Below, piece by piece: positions 1-13,287 of a stretch of DNA of 64,000 bases. How positions within the stretch are numbered: the stretch's first letter is position 1; the number at the start of each line of letters is the position of its first letter. The notes beneath the pieces are model-generated. The model searched no databases and had not been told where the DNA came from. It saw only the letters and a list, made by a program, of their open reading frames with translations. A program made the translations under genes and the position numbers. Origin of the DNA: Liolophura sinensis (Eukaryota; Mollusca; Polyplacophora; Chitonida; Chitonidae). The stretch covers positions 15,691,570-15,755,569 of the forward strand of contig NC_088300.1 in assembly GCF_032854445.1 (NCBI RefSeq), read 5' to 3'.

Positions 1-181
1 AAAACTTGAAACATAACAATATGTTTTGCTCTAGAAATTTTGAACGCTGATTCTTTACTCAAGAAGAGTGCAACCACCTTTTGAGTTCTTTTCTAAACAA
101 GCGCTGAGTTTGGCTTTTTAAACACTTGTAATTTATGACTGAAGTCTTAAGTTTCATAATAACTACGAGCCCAGCCAGAGT

Positions 182-700
182 ACATGTAGATTACACGTCA
201 GTGATATGAACTAATAGAGTATCACGACGATAACTAATTCTGGCTTTTATAACCTTAACTTGTTAGAGGCCTCATGTAGATAGTATGGACCTATAAGTTG
301 TCAAGAGACGACATTACTTTCGGGTTTGTATGAGCTTAACTATTTATTGAAGATATAGAACCTGTATGTGACGCAAAACATCAAGCGCTGACCTGTAAAA
401 ACTTTTTGTTATTTGTTACATATATTTTCTGTCGATGGTATAAACCTATATGTACATATTTATGATGCCTGTTAATAACACCAGTTAAGTTTTGGAATGT
501 ATAAGCTAAAGATGTTTCTTGTTATGTAGATTCCATGTCGATGGTATAAACCTATACATGAACGAATGGCTAGAGACAACGTCACGTTTCGGCACCTGCG
601 TGCTTAACTTGTTTTTTGTAGATGCAGATTACATGTTGATGGTGTGAATCTATGTTATGCCCGCGCGACATTAATTTGTGGTTTCTATACAGTTGACGTT
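182..700. repeat. Degenerate tandem repeat, ~85-105 bp unit
   Basis: Diverged copies begin with a shared block resembling GTAGATTACATGT followed by GATGGTATAAACCTA. They start near 185, 270, 425, 525 and 620. Several copies go on to an AGAGACGACATTAC- or AGACAACGTCACG-like block and then GCTTAACTTGTT. The copies differ widely, so the array is old. No coding potential is seen. Confidence 0.5.
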
Positions 701-704
701 TTAC

Positions 705-1945
705 TTTAATAAACTTCATTTTGCCAGTATGAACCCACGTGATGCCTTGACCACGTGAAGCCCAGCTTCTATATAAGCCAAGTAAAAATGAGGGTTAAAC
801 TCTCAAAAAGCATTTGTACCCCACGTAGTCTTGTTTACGCTTTGCCTCATCACGTGTGTCTTCTCACGGAACTATTTAATCAGCATTTATCCATAAAATT
901 GTTCTCGGTTTTGGATAGAATCATGCTGTACATTCTCTAGATAAAGAGAATGCATGTGTATAAAGTATTGTTTGAGACAAAGGTTGGAATGGATTCTCTG
1001 TGTTTTCTGACATCATTTCCTGCCTCATCACCGTGACCCCAGTGACCTCAGCTTTGTTCAAGATTTCTGTACAAGATGTGCTAGTGGTGACAATGATGTA
1101 AAGCGAAAGGTGGAGAGCGACGCACGCGCTGTGAGGAGTATGGCCAAGTAGAGGCTTGGATAGTGTATTCTTATATACATGTTCGGGATGCTTGCCGACC
1201 AAGCGCGTCCAAATGTAGGCTATAAGTTCGAGGTTGTTTCACGTGAAATCTTACACGTTACAGGCTTATGATAGAGGCATGGAAAGCTCGGTTGTGTAAT
1301 GCATGTATTAAAACTACCTGTTTGATCTAAAGCATAGGTGAAGTATATGTTTATCTGTACAGTTTATATCACCTAACTGTACTACTGATCGGGTCATTCT
1401 GATAATGTTTATGATTACGTCCATGTTTCGGGTTATTATTTACACTATCGACATAAACAAGAACATACTCGATGAACATCCCAAAAACTTGACCCGGGTA
1501 CATGTAGTGTCAGTATAAGCACTATTCTAACATTAATTCCTTTAAGACCATACTCCCGAATTTTCACTTAAAGAGACACAGGATCGATTGTGTTTGGCTG
1601 ATGTGAGAGATAGGCAAGCCGAATAAGCTGAATTTTAGGTAGGCCTACTGTACCTTTATTCAAGTGTGAGCAAGGTTGCTGGGCTCAACCCAGGAAAACC
1701 TTATATCCACTGCCAGCCAGTCTTCGTCAACTCTGCATCCCTTTGAGGCCTTGTCACAGTTACACTTATTTAAGGCAACCTACGAACGAAAAGTCGCAGG
1801 TAATCGTCGTAAATCTTCGACTGATCGCTCTGTATATCGTAGGGAATCTGGGCGAAAATCTGGGCCAGTTTTGATGAATCAAAAATAATGCCAGTTGTCC
1901 CACGTTCGTTATAAGTTCATTGATGGCGTCATTTCTGACTAGACC
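705..1945. other. Intergenic, nothing recognised
   Basis: Short open frames occur on both strands, but none has a recognisable domain, compositional bias or flanking splice sites. I see no RNA gene and no repeat of note here. Confidence 0.5.
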
Positions 1946-1947
1946 TC

Positions 1948-2195
1948 ATTTCACGTGGTTTTTGTTGCTTACCGAAAGTCAGTATATACTGTCGTACTGG
2001 TTTGATTCAAACTACATACGACACAAACCACTAGCCAAGAAGTAAACAGAGGTTGGAACACTCTTGACGCCTAACATGGACATCTACATAGATATGTACT
2101 AGTATCATTTCACGAGTTCTTTGTGGCATACCGAAAGCCGACACATTTTTATAGAGTGGCTCCTTTCAAACCACAACATCCAGTGATATGTGTGT
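1948..2195. repeat. Diverged ~155-bp direct duplication
   Basis: Two segments, about 1948-2035 and 2103-2190, share in the same order a TTTCACG block, a TTTGT(T/G)GC block, ACCGAAAG(T/C)C and TTCAAAC(T/C)AC. They look like an old tandem duplication. The function is unknown. Confidence 0.4.
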
Positions 2196-2752
2196 ACGTA
2201 GAAACAGCTATACTGGTACATACACTTAATTCTTTTCGCCTTTCGTCTCACTCCTTTTGAGGGTTTTGTATAGCCTACATTCTGATAAACTGGCTACTTG
2301 TGTGTATTGCACATTGCAATGTCACATTGAATGAGTGTATGCTGCAGTCATGTTTTGAGTAGTATGAAACAGTATAAAGGTTTTTGCGAGAATGGAAAAA
2401 TATTGGTCAAACAAACGAGGCCATGCATCTTTCAAATATATCACATGATTATCATTTAAGTTGACCTACGTTTATAGATTAAAAGCAAGAAATATAAACT
2501 TTTCGAGAGGACAAAGCATGCAGACTAAGTAAAAGAAACGGAAATGACGAATAAAAAACCATATATCATGAAGGATAATTTAACTTACATGTATGTTGTC
2601 TATACCCTTTGTCACAAACTAGCACAAGCACTGACACCTCTATCAGTTTTGGAACTCAAAAGACTGGATTTTAAAGGAGAAGAAAATTTAAATATCAAAC
2701 CAATACCTATGACCAGGTGCATACCATAAAAACAATTCTAATATGTACTTCA

Positions 2753-2815
2753 AGTTGATAAATTATAAATAAAGTCTGTGCCAGAGTTGATAAATTATAA
2801 ATAAGGTCTGTGCCA
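2753..2815. repeat. 31-bp direct repeat, two copies
   Basis: Two adjacent copies of a block that begins AGTTGATAAATTATAAATAA and ends GTCTGTGCC start at 2753 and 2784. They differ by a single base (AAAG/AAGG). Confidence 0.7.
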
Positions 2816-4000
2816 AAATCCTCTGTGGGCGACTCCATTTTGCCCAAGAACTAGTCCTGAAGTCGTCTGTGTTAGGAGGAGAATTGCCGTCGGAAACCGC
2901 CGAAGTGCAGTTCGTACATTTGCGTTAGAAATCTTCTTCCTAGAAGGTAACGGATAGTACAGTTGGTTTTTTAACGACTCTCATTGGCTGAGAGGCAACA
3001 CACCCCCAGCATAAATTACAAGATATTGCCAGCTTTGCCGTTTTCAGACTTTACGTGTATGGCGAGGAAAAATCGCAAAATTATGCAGCAGGCACCACCA
3101 GATGGAAAAAATTGTGCTCTTTTCAGCCTATAGTGTCATTGTTTTAAGTTTTCTTCTGCGCTAGCACGCTATTCCTCGCAGTCACGAAGGCCCCTGATCT
3201 TCTAACGTAGTCTCTTCATAAAAATGTGAAACAGCTATAGAAATGCCGTGTCGGTTGTTAAATACTGACAATAGCAACGTGCCAAAATATTGAATCATCG
3301 AGTGCCATATCATACAGGGCCATTTATCTGCCAGCTCCCCAGTGTACTACAGTCATTTATTTTCTATACAAAAAGAGTTTAACACAGTTCATGGTCTAAA
3401 CCAGTTTAGCCGCTATTAATATACATTGCACTGTGTACGTGTTTCAGTTTACCTTGCATGTGCGTGTCACATTTCACCAAACAGCAGGCGTCCTTATCCT
3501 TGATAATATTGATCGTGAATAGCAGTTTCATTGGCCACCGCCTTGATGACGATACGCGACTATTTATATAGACTTATGTCATTTGTGTGATACGTATCAG
3601 TATATTTACAGACTTAGCTCATCTGTAAAGCTAAGATATAAGTTAAGAAGGAGGAAGATAATAGAGCAGGCCTATAAATCGACTGGCAAATTATACTATA
3701 AACCGTATTTACAGCTCCTTACACAAACTAGAACACTGAGTATTGTGAGTATGGTGAACATCATTATTTTCATGACCTTCCAATGAATTAAAATCGAAAT
3801 AAAGTGACCGCTCGAAATAACGAAGAGTTATGTGTTAAATATAACATTTGCCTGTCACTGATCACGCAACCAATAATTAATATGCAAAAATTCGATAGAT
3901 CAGTGCAAGTATCGATAGGTTGATTATTCTTCTAAATGCCTATTCCCATCAGGTATAGGATAGTATATACACGTAAGGCATGGCCCATATAGCTTAGCTT
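2816..4000. other. Intergenic, nothing recognised
   Basis: This is mixed-composition sequence with no supported exon. The stretch around 2820-3200 is less AT-rich than its surroundings, but I could not fit it to a known RNA or protein. Confidence 0.4.
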
Positions 4001-4008
4001 ATATTTAT

Positions 4009-4020
4009 TGATTTATTGAT

Positions 4021-4051
<31 letters not shown>

Positions 4052-4175
4052 TTTTAGTTAGTTAGTTATTGGTGTTTTACGCCGTACTCTAGAATATTTC
4101 ACTTATGCGACGGCGGTATGGTGAGAGGAAACCGGGGGAAACCCACGACCATGCGCGTGTTGCTGAAAGACCGGC
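4009..4175 (-). mobile_element. SINE family 1 fragment, beside a (TTTA)n run
   Basis: A TTTA microsatellite at about 4009-4054 abuts the signature of the commonest SINE in the window: GGTGTTTTACGCCGTACTC, AATATTTCACTTATGCGACG, GAAACC and ACCCACGACCAT. On the minus strand this is the SINE 3' half; the tRNA-like head is missing. The TTTA run is probably an expansion of the element's simple 3' tail. Confidence 0.75.
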
Positions 4176-4302
4176 ACATTTATAGTCAATACATATTTAT
4201 TGTATGCTTACACATTCTGACAAACCCAAGGTAGCCCGAAAAGAATGTTTTTTGCACAAGTGTAATTATATATTATTATACTGACGACCAGGAAGAACTA
4301 TC

Positions 4303-4553
4303 AACACTCAGAAATTTAATCTGTTAAATTTAACAGAAAGTATGTGAATGATGCAAAATGTATTCTATTATTATAGCATAATATTGTATCATATTCAACA
4401 TAATATTATATTACTCTAATAAAATCTTTATGTTGAATTAATAGAATATGTGTGTTATATTTAACAGAATATTCGGCTGCAATAACAGAATACACTAGCA
4501 TCACTCAGACAACAGACTTTCTGTTAAATTTAGCTGGTTAATTTTTTAGTGAA
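4303..4553. mobile_element. Palindromic MITE, copy 1
   Basis: The element has long terminal inverted repeats. The left end reads CACTCAGAAATTTAATCTG then TTAAATTTAACAGAAAG. The right end is its reverse complement, with the conserved internal motifs CTGAGTGATGCTAG and TATTCTGTTATT. The AT-rich centre also forms a palindrome. No open reading frame is present, so it is a non-autonomous DNA element. It belongs to the same family as 26541-26768, 34731-34876 and 35850-36091. Confidence 0.7.
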
Positions 4554-4559
4554 TGACTG

Positions 4560-5565
4560 AGGGTTTAGTTGAAAACGCTGATTGCTCTTTGAGCCTTATA
4601 CCTGTTATCAAAGTGATGCTTGTCTATATGTGCGTTGGTGTGTACATATATATTCTCCAGAATTACGACAGCATGCATGCGGCAAGTGTGAAAAGCAGTT
4701 ACATAAAGACACGGCTAGTAAATATTCGGCATTGTGTTTACCTTCGGAAAAGAGTAAGTCTAGTCACGACTTGAAGTGCTTTACATCCGTGACAATGTCA
4801 GTCGTCATTCACATCTCTACAAATACAACACGCTGAATGTTTGGGTTACGGATTGTGTTATATTTATGTATATATCCAGTATAGGGGCATTTTATGGGGA
4901 TTTAATCTTCTTGTCTTCCTAGCGTTTAGTCTACTGCATGGGTTTTAGTATCTTGCGTGAATTATAGTATCTGGTAAGCCCGGTGTAATTTCGAAAGCAG
5001 ATTTTGCGAGCGTTTTACAGACTTTGAGGTATTTCATAAAGTTTTATCCTTTTTGAAATTTGGCGACGCTTTGGAAACGTATATACTTCAGCACTGTGAC
5101 ATAAGTACATGTAAAAAAAAAATAAGTATATTAAACACAATTCCTATTCAAAATTTCATGAAGAAAACATTAGTAATAATTTGCAAAAGAAACACAGTTT
5201 TGCAACTTTCACTGGTGTCAGGAAGAGCTTGTGCTAAAATATCATGCCGATGCAAACCAGTTGCATCTCACCCATGCTGTAAATGCTATTTAAACCATGC
5301 TGCCAAAAGGCCTCTCGTCCCTAAAATCTGCGTCAACCCTCCCATACAGCTATATATATGGGAATTGATTTACTGATAAAAAAACAAAACAAATACAGTT
5401 GCTGTAGCTAATAACCTAAACCCTAAATTTGCATTCCTGAAGTCTTTGAGTAGTCCAATAAAGTTCTTGAACTTCCACGCAGTCTTTCCTGGCTCGACTA
5501 GGACTAATAACGCCAAGAGTCTTGTCAGGCAGTGTCCACTGTTCCCTGCACCCTTCTATAACTGA
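4560..5565. other. Intergenic, nothing recognised
   Basis: Open frames of 70-107 codons occur here, but they show no domains, no repeats and no splice-site context. I regard them as chance frames in AT-rich DNA. Confidence 0.45.
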
Positions 5566-5569
5566 ATCG

Positions 5570-5800
5570 TCTTTTGTACGCAGCTCTCGTGAACATTTAC
5601 GGGTAATGTCTATAGCCTCCTCCATTCTTAGCTGTATCATCTTTTACACAGCACTCGTGACATTTACGGGTAATGCCTAAAGCTTCCATTCTTAGCTGTA
5701 TCATCTTTTACACAGCACTCGTGACATTTACGGGTAATGCCTAAAGCTTCCATTCTTAGCTATATCATCTTTTACACAGCGCTCGTGAATATTTGGGACT
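5570..5800. repeat. 66-bp tandem repeat, about 3.4 copies
   Basis: The unit contains ACACAGCACTCGTGACATTT, ACGGGTAATGCCTAAAGC and TTCCATTCTTAGCTGTATCA. The two central copies are almost identical and the outer copies are diverged. The short minus-strand open frame overlapping it is not supported as a gene. Confidence 0.85.
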
Positions 5801-8800
5801 TCACTGTGTCCCATCAACTCGTACGGCCGTGTGTAGGTCTTATTATCCCTTAAATAGGACTTATGAACTTTTCACCTATACATGAGGACAATCATGTTCA
5901 AAAATGCATAGAGGAAACAGGGCTGGGAGGAAACGCAGAAACTATGTTTAAAAAAAAAACGACTGCATTTTACAGGAGAGGTGAAATATTCGAGAGTAGG
6001 TTAAATAGTGCAAAACATAAAAAAATGAAATATGACAACTTGTCTTAATCTGCACAGTGATAGAATAATGTTGCATTTATTCTATATAAAAGACACTGCG
6101 CTTTTTAAAAAAAATCATCATGTGATTTCTTTTTTCTTCGAAAATATCACATCTATTTGGACAAGCGTAATAACTAAAATAAAGCTGAAGCTATCTCGAA
6201 CTTGTTAAACGTAGCCTGCGATTACAGATCTCACTCCCAGTCTGGAAATAACAAATAAATTTACCTGTTGTCAGCATGTTGTTTTTATATTCTGTACTGC
6301 ATGATGGAAACGTCGTCACCTTTAGAGTGAGTCTTCTAAGCAGCTGCTCTATCCGATGGACATGTAATCAAGATGATCTGTCAACCCAACTTGTCCATAG
6401 CCCTACATATATAGGCCTGTGTGTATATGCTTGAGGACTTACACAGTAATAGGTAAGTATGCCCCAAATTTTTACTTCCTGGTTCCTGGGGCAAGGTCAG
6501 TGTATTGTTGGTAGACATAGATGCACATATATGTTTGACCCGAAGATCAACCAACATGATGGCAGTTACCTGGGTACTCATTACCTCAGAGCATTCAACG
6601 CGCTGTTTTGTTATTATTTTATTAAATTTTTGTCGTAAACCATTTTGATAACAATGCTATTATTTTTCCTTTTCATCAGTTTGAGTTTAAATTAGCGTGG
6701 CAACGTGAACGCTTGTTTCGAGCTACAACGTTTTCTCGTTACTTTTACTTACAGTCTCTCTCTTCCTGGCTTTAATTATTTACTCCTTTATTATTTTATT
6801 TAAATGTGTTTGTGAACCAAATCTTGACAGTGATGTAAAGCCCTTCAGCGTTAAATATAAAATTGCACTGAAATGACCCTTAACGTTTTCAGACGATATA
6901 TTTCCTTATCTGTTGTAAGTGGTTTGGAAACTTCGCCTGGTATATTCCATACAGGTGAACAGAAAGCCTTTTCTTGTGCTCTGTCCCACGCTAGCCAGTT
7001 GTCATGAACAAACGCTTTGATTCATAAACAAGCATTCACAAACGCAAGCACTATATTATATAGAAAGACAAACTGAAATACATGCAATTTTGACTTCCTG
7101 GGTTAAATCGGGGGACTACTGGAACCGAGATATTTTAAAACACGATTCCCACTGTGTGAAAGTTGCCAAAGTATATACGTTAGGATAACACAAATTGAAG
7201 CATGATTTGCATCGATGCAGAGGAATGAAAAAGGTCAAAATATTACTATATTTTTGTGTTTATTCCCTTGAGTTCGCCATGTTTTTTATCGAAATTCGAT
7301 ATTAGAGTTTAAGACACGATTTAACACAATAGTATCAAGAGTCAACACCATATAACGTCCTTTGATAACGGTATAATATTATATATATTCATTTGACATA
7401 TACCACACTCAAATTTGTACACTTATACGATGGCGATCAGTTCCATTCAGAGTGGAGGAAACCAGAATGAATGTAGATATTTTTGTATACTGGGTATTTT
7501 GGACCACATTTTGGTATCCTGAAAAAAAAAATCAAAAAGAAAAATAATAAAGACCATATTTACAAATAACTTTTCACGTGTTTTTTTTTCTTTTTTCATC
7601 TGAAATTTGCACCATTCGTACGTTTTCTTCCCCTTTAATACGCATCCTGATTAATTAAGCCTATAGATCAGCAATGCGACGTTTACACATATACACACAG
7701 CTGGGTTTTTTTTTTTACAATAGTGGCTCTGTGGAATAGACTGCATGGTAATCAACCAGCCAAAGCAGATGTTGGTGGATTGTCCTATCGTTTTGAAGAA
7801 AATTCGCGTTGAGAAGCGGTCTTTCACATTTCATGAGCCGTATCCCGCGCCGTGTGAGTCTGTCTCTGTTAAGCTTCCCTGCCCTCTTCTCTTTCTATAA
7901 CCTCCCAGATAATCTCAGCATACTCTGAAGAGTACCGGATATGGCTGACTATTATCCTTCATAAACTCTGCCTGCGAAACAAAAAGCAAGATAACTCATT
8001 TCAAAGAAACGACAAAAAATAATATAACCTAAGTTATTTCGGATGAAGGATGAAAACAAACCTAAGGGTCACGAGAGTCTAGTCTCTGACGTGGTTGGTA
8101 ACTCGTTAAATGAAGCTGAAACTAGGAATTTTTACGAGTCCGTGGGATACGCCATGTTAGAGAAACCGGAAAAACGATGTCACATCATTCGTGCCTGCGT
8201 TCTTCAATCTAATCTAAGACAAAACGCATAGATGGGTTTACATGACGTCGACGTCGCACCTAGAGAAAACATAGGTCTCCTGGCGTTAAGTAATTCGCGT
8301 GTCATTGATTTAAAGTGATAACATGAAATGCCTTATCTGGGCTATGCAAATTAATAAAATAGTAAGGCACGCTTTTAAAACTTAGGGTAAGATATTTATC
8401 AATCCATATATTTACATCTAGTGTTCTTTTCTGTTAAGCATTTACATTACAACATATCACTATGTGAAAACCAGTGTCCGCACATCCAATTCAAAACGCC
8501 TACTGACGTGTATGAATGAACACAATACATATCACATGTGTTAATCAGACGTGTAGGTGCTATACAAACATTATCCTCTGTTACCTATTAGTAGCCCTAT
8601 ATACTTAAATAGTACAAATAAGAAAATAATTCTGAACTTTGGTTTAATAAGCAGTTTTATGGTTTAGGCCTTTTGAAACCATGTGAATAACAAGAACAAC
8701 AGTGTAAACCTTCGCAACTCCCTGTTTGTTCTTTTAGCATGGATTGCAGTTTGGAAAGGTCGTCCTGTCCTTTAGCAACTTTCTGATCTGTTTTACTGTC

Positions 8801-9680
8801 TTACGTCAAGATCAAAAATATTTGAAAAATAAAAGTTAAAAACATACAAAATTTAAACATTTTTTTTATATATATATAAATATCTTTTTCTTCAATATAG
8901 AAATGGCCTTGCATGTAAACAACTCTTTTCCATTTTAGTATAGACCTTATCATTGGTTTGTTGCTGTAGAGGGGCCTAATACTCTCCACAATGGATCAAA
9001 GATCGTTATACAAAAATATATGTATATACTGTAATTCTTCAACCTTTGCGAATTTTTGCAAGGTGTAAATTCAAGCATACTGGAAGGCATTATTTTGTGT
9101 GGACTGATAAACTTATACTTTTTGTGAAGCCCTGAAATCCAACCAATGTAGTTATGTCTCCTAAAATCAAATTAAAAATGTTTATAAATTGCACTGAAAG
9201 TTGCTCTTGCATATGCCAAAGGGTTGAGGAATTAGGTACCAGGATTAAATAACTGGGAAGAATAATCTTTGCTTTCCAGACAAAAAGGGTATATATGCAT
9301 CGGAAAAATAAGTAAATTGCTTTTTGTATTTGAATAGGATGTAATTAGGAAAACATTGGAATATGGTGTGCTGTGATCTAACAGATACTTCCCTATAAGT
9401 GGTACTCGTCCAACTTGCATGCAAGGTTGTGATTCAAAAGCTGCACTTCAGGCCTGGCTAGCTGGGAAAGTGTTCATGTATTGTCCAAGAATAAATGTCA
9501 AATTTCATAGAAGCATGACAGATCATGAGCTCCATACTCTTCACTGTACCATACACACCACGCATGCGTCATATGTATGGTAGAAGGAATTAAATTATTC
9601 CCGCAAAATGACCACGTATATATATTAGTATGATGTAAATTATTTGGAAGCTGGGTTGTCTCATGGTTACCCATGCAGTA
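5801..9680. other. Intergenic, no supported gene
   Basis: This is AT-rich sequence with homopolymer runs and short (TA)n stretches. Several 60-67-codon open frames exist, including a polar one at 8043-8231, but none has conserved features or splice context that I can defend. Confidence 0.45.
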
Positions 9681-10021
9681 AGCTACATAGCGTAACAATG
9701 GCATGCTATATAGCGTAACAATGGCGTGCTACATAGCCTAACAATGGCGTGCTACATAGCCTAACAATGGCGTGCTACATAGCATAACAATGGCGTGCTA
9801 CATAGCGTAACAATGGCGTGCTACATAGCATAACAATGGCGTGCTACATAGCCTAACAATGGCATGCCACATAGCCTAACAATGGCGTGCTACATAGCCT
9901 AACAATGGCATGCCACATAGCCTAACAATGGCGTGCTACATAGCCTAACAATGGCGTGCTACATAGCCTAACAATGGCGTCCTACATAGCCTAACTATGG
10001 CATGCTAAATAGCCTAACAAG
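9681..10021. repeat. 23-bp minisatellite, about 14 copies
   Basis: The unit is approximately AACAATGGCGTGCTACATAG plus CCT. Variants alternate CCT, CGT and CAT at the end and GCGTGCTAC with GCATGCCAC in the middle. Variant types are interleaved rather than clustered, which fits repeated unequal exchange or slippage. Confidence 0.95.
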
Positions 10022-10895
10022 GATACATATTTTGTGGAATAGTATGCCTAACTGAAAATAAACTGGAAAAATATCGAGTAGCCCATATGGCCATTAACTA
10101 TTCCGTGTGTTACAATATAAATCTACAGCGGTCGTGTGTAACTTTACTGGATGCATATTTCCACACTGTCGTCCAACGTTGTTCAGATGATACCAACTTG
10201 TATGCTGTAGAAGAAGAAAAAAATTCCACATGGATTCAACTCTGTAAATTAAAGTTTGATTTCTGGCCATTAACAAAGCAAATTATTCATTACTCCAGAA
10301 CAACAACAGAATATCTAACTATGACGAATCGAACAGCTACCACACACACACACACAGTTTATCACACAGGGCCTCATATGTGAATGTGAATGATATGATG
10401 AGTCATTAAAAATTTGACTTCAATAGGTTCAACCACTGCGTCAAATACCATCGGGATAAGCTCAAAGTACGATATGAGCTCATGGGCTTTACAGACTATC
10501 TTCCTTGTTATATGTTGTTCATGTAGGTGTCACGGAGAAGAGACCGGGTCAAACCAACCTGCACTGGTATTGGAGTTCGAGCTTTCATTGTTGCTCTACA
10601 TAGAATTGTATTTATATGTAAAAGGCTATCTGTTTGCAGTTACGCCTATGTTAACTTGCCATTGCCACATCCCCTACATATTAGCCTACCATAGGCCTAG
10701 TTTATACTTTGCTCTGTTTCTCATTTTCACAAAGCTGCATTTTCTTTCAAGAGCAACCGGCATTAATCACTATATCAAAGTAAGTCTGGAAATGATAACA
10801 TTTTCGGCATAGATATTTGTCCCATTTGCTGGGTAAAGCCTGGAAACAGTGGACGAGTTGAGACCAAATTTTGGAAGGTTTCCTCAACAGGTTCT
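10022..10895. other. Intergenic, no supported gene
   Basis: Overlapping open frames of 98 and 132 codons occur at 10087-10383 and 10414-10812. Neither resembles a known protein. The second contains hydrophobic stretches that read like translated AT-rich sequence rather than a designed membrane protein. Confidence 0.4.
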
Positions 10896-10899
10896 TTCA

Positions 10900-11245
10900 C
10901 ACATAAAGTTTACCGCCATACACACGTGTGTTGCAAATAGGCATTCTCCCCCACACGTGTACGTGTGCACACGACATTTACAAATTGGTTCTCTCCCGCA
11001 CACAGGTACGTGTGTACAAGACATTTACAAATAAGTTTACTCCCACACACAATTACGTGTGTACAAGACATTTACAAATAAGTTTACTCCCACACACAAT
11101 TACGTGTGTACAAGACATTTACAAATATACTACGTGTATGCAGGATGTATACATGATATTTACAAACAAATAGGCTTACTGCCATATATAGGTGGATGTC
11201 TACATGATATTTACAAATAGGCTTACTGTCATACCTACGCGGATT
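10900..11245. repeat. 47-bp minisatellite, array A
   Basis: The unit is roughly TACGTGTGTACAAGACATTT followed by ACAAATA, AGTTTACTCCCACACACAAT. About seven copies are present, degrading at both ends. The core ACAxGAxATTTAC(A/T)AATA and the 47-bp spacing are shared with the array at 12040-12870, so the two arrays are related. Open frames across it are by-products of the repeat. Confidence 0.9.
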
Positions 11246-11707
11246 TATCCCATAAATGTTCATTTTTCCAGGTAATAAAGGCATGACATATCGTTTTGAT
11301 ATGCACCACGTGCATATAAATTCGGACATTTTGATTGATCCGTGTATCTTTTCAATTATCAAATCGACCAATCAAAAGTTACAACTCTACTACTTTTTTG
11401 TACAACTTTTTCTTGTCATCTGCAAATGTCAAAATTGCCCCTTTTCAACCAGGAAATATCGTAAAGATTGACAAAAAAGGGCTCACCAGAGTTATAAATA
11501 AATATTACAAGTCCTTATGTAAATAATTCTGTCTGTACTGTATCATACTCCGCTATGACGCTTCACTTGACCTATACATGTGATATCACTACGCGGTTAG
11601 ACGTCGGCGCAGTTTGCGAAAAGTTTAAATCTTAATGATTTTTTCCGCCATAAATTTACTATAAGGCATAATGGGATAAATAGGATATGAAATTCGTGAC
11701 ACTCGCC

Positions 11708-11783
11708 ATCAAATTTATTAAACTCGAGTAGTCGTTTTCACTTGAACAAATGAAAACTTCTACTTTCGTTTAATAAATTTGAT
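11708..11783. repeat. Hairpin inverted repeat, ~32-bp arms
   Basis: ATCAAATTTATTAAAC on the left pairs with GTTTAATAAATTTGAT on the right. The inner arm continues through a TAGTCGTTTTCA / TGAAAACTTCTA pairing around a loop of about 10 bases. It could be a miniature element or a structured spacer. A separate 16-bp perfect palindrome, TGTCCGTGCACGGACA, lies at 11910-11925. Confidence 0.7.
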
Positions 11784-12039
11784 ATCTTCGGGTCATTCAT
11801 TGTTAACGTGGTGTCCGTTTCCGGATATTTTGCGGTCAGCCTTTTATACCGTTGTGTAACCTGTTTTTACGTACGGACAGTTGGGAACTGGTCAGTCGAG
11901 TTTGGGCGGTGTCCGTGCACGGACATGAGGGCTTGGGGACGACTGGAATGTGTGAGGCGAAAAGCCAGAGTCAATAAATGTTGAATTGCATTGACTGTGT
12001 TGGCGTATCCTTATATATCCACGGAGTATTTCACACTCA

Positions 12040-12870
12040 TTACATATCCAGTATGGATGTAGGCCTATACATGTTATTTACAAATATGCTTATTCCCACA
12101 CAAGTACGAGTTTACTGAGGACATTTACAGACTTCTCCCATTCACCCATATGGTGGGTTTTGCCTATACAGGACCTTTATGAATAGGCTAGTTTATTCCC
12201 ACACGCGTATATACGTGCAATTTTCAAATAGGCGTACCCAAATACACCAGTAGGCGCATACGGGACAAATGTACTTACTTCCATGAACACGATGATGTAT
12301 ACAGAAAATTTACCAATAGGCTAACTGTCATACACCGGCGAGTGTTTACAGGACATTTACTAATAGGACTACTGCCATACATAGGTGGGTGTATACAGGA
12401 CATTTATGAATAGGCTAGTTTATTCCCACAGGCGCATATGGGACAAATGTACTTACTTCCATGAACAGGATGATGTATACAGGACATTTACTAATAAGCC
12501 TACAGCCATACATAGATGAGTGTATAGAGGACATTTACCAATAGGCCTACTACCATACATAGGTGGGTGTATACAGGACATTTACTAATAGACCTACTGC
12601 CATACATAGGTAGGTGTATACAGGACATTTACTAATAGGCCTACTGCCATACATAGGTGGGTGTATACAGGATATTTACTAATAGGCCTACTGCCATACA
12701 TAGGTGGGTGTATACAGGATATTTACTAATAGGCCTACTGCCATACATAGGTGGGTGTATACAGGACATTTACTAATAGGCCTACTGCTATACATAGGTG
12801 GGTGTATACAGGACATTTACCAATAGGCCTACTGCCAAACAGGATTAGGAACGTGTACAGGCCTACAAAT
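12040..12870. repeat. 47-bp minisatellite, array B
   Basis: The unit contains ACTGCCATACATAGGTGGGT, GTATACAGGACATTTACTAA and TAGGCCT. The central copies (about 12540-12830) are nearly identical, while copies toward 12040 are strongly diverged. The unit is homologous in its ACAGGACATTTAC core to the array at 10900-11245. Together the arrays bracket about 0.8 kb of unrelated sequence. Confidence 0.92.
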
Positions 12871-13287
12871 ATGCTTACACTTCCACACACGAGTACACCA
12901 GCGCACACATATGTACATGTATGCATACGCATATGATACCATTGCACGAAGCCATGCAATGGGCCTACATAGGTTAAAATAAAGTTCACAGGCTTTCAAT
13001 ATTAGATTTCAACATATCAAATAACTTCACACCAGATTAAATGACAACAAAAAATTTGAGAAAGGTTTATAGGGTTTGCCGATAAATGAAAATGTTATTA
13101 TAAATCGGCCTATATTCTCAAGCCCTATATAGTCTGCCTTTGTAGCACCCTATATTGCCCTTTGGACATGCCCACACATAGACCAGTAGATAACGCCTGC
13201 AACTTTATGTATGTTAAAACTTTAAAATTTTCATGTATATTTTGATACCGGGGCCACAACGACATTTCTGACATGCCGCGCGGTAAA

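Noticed and set aside
10414..10812. 132-codon open frame with hydrophobic segments
   Set aside because: No start context, homology or splice sites; composition fits translated AT-rich DNA.
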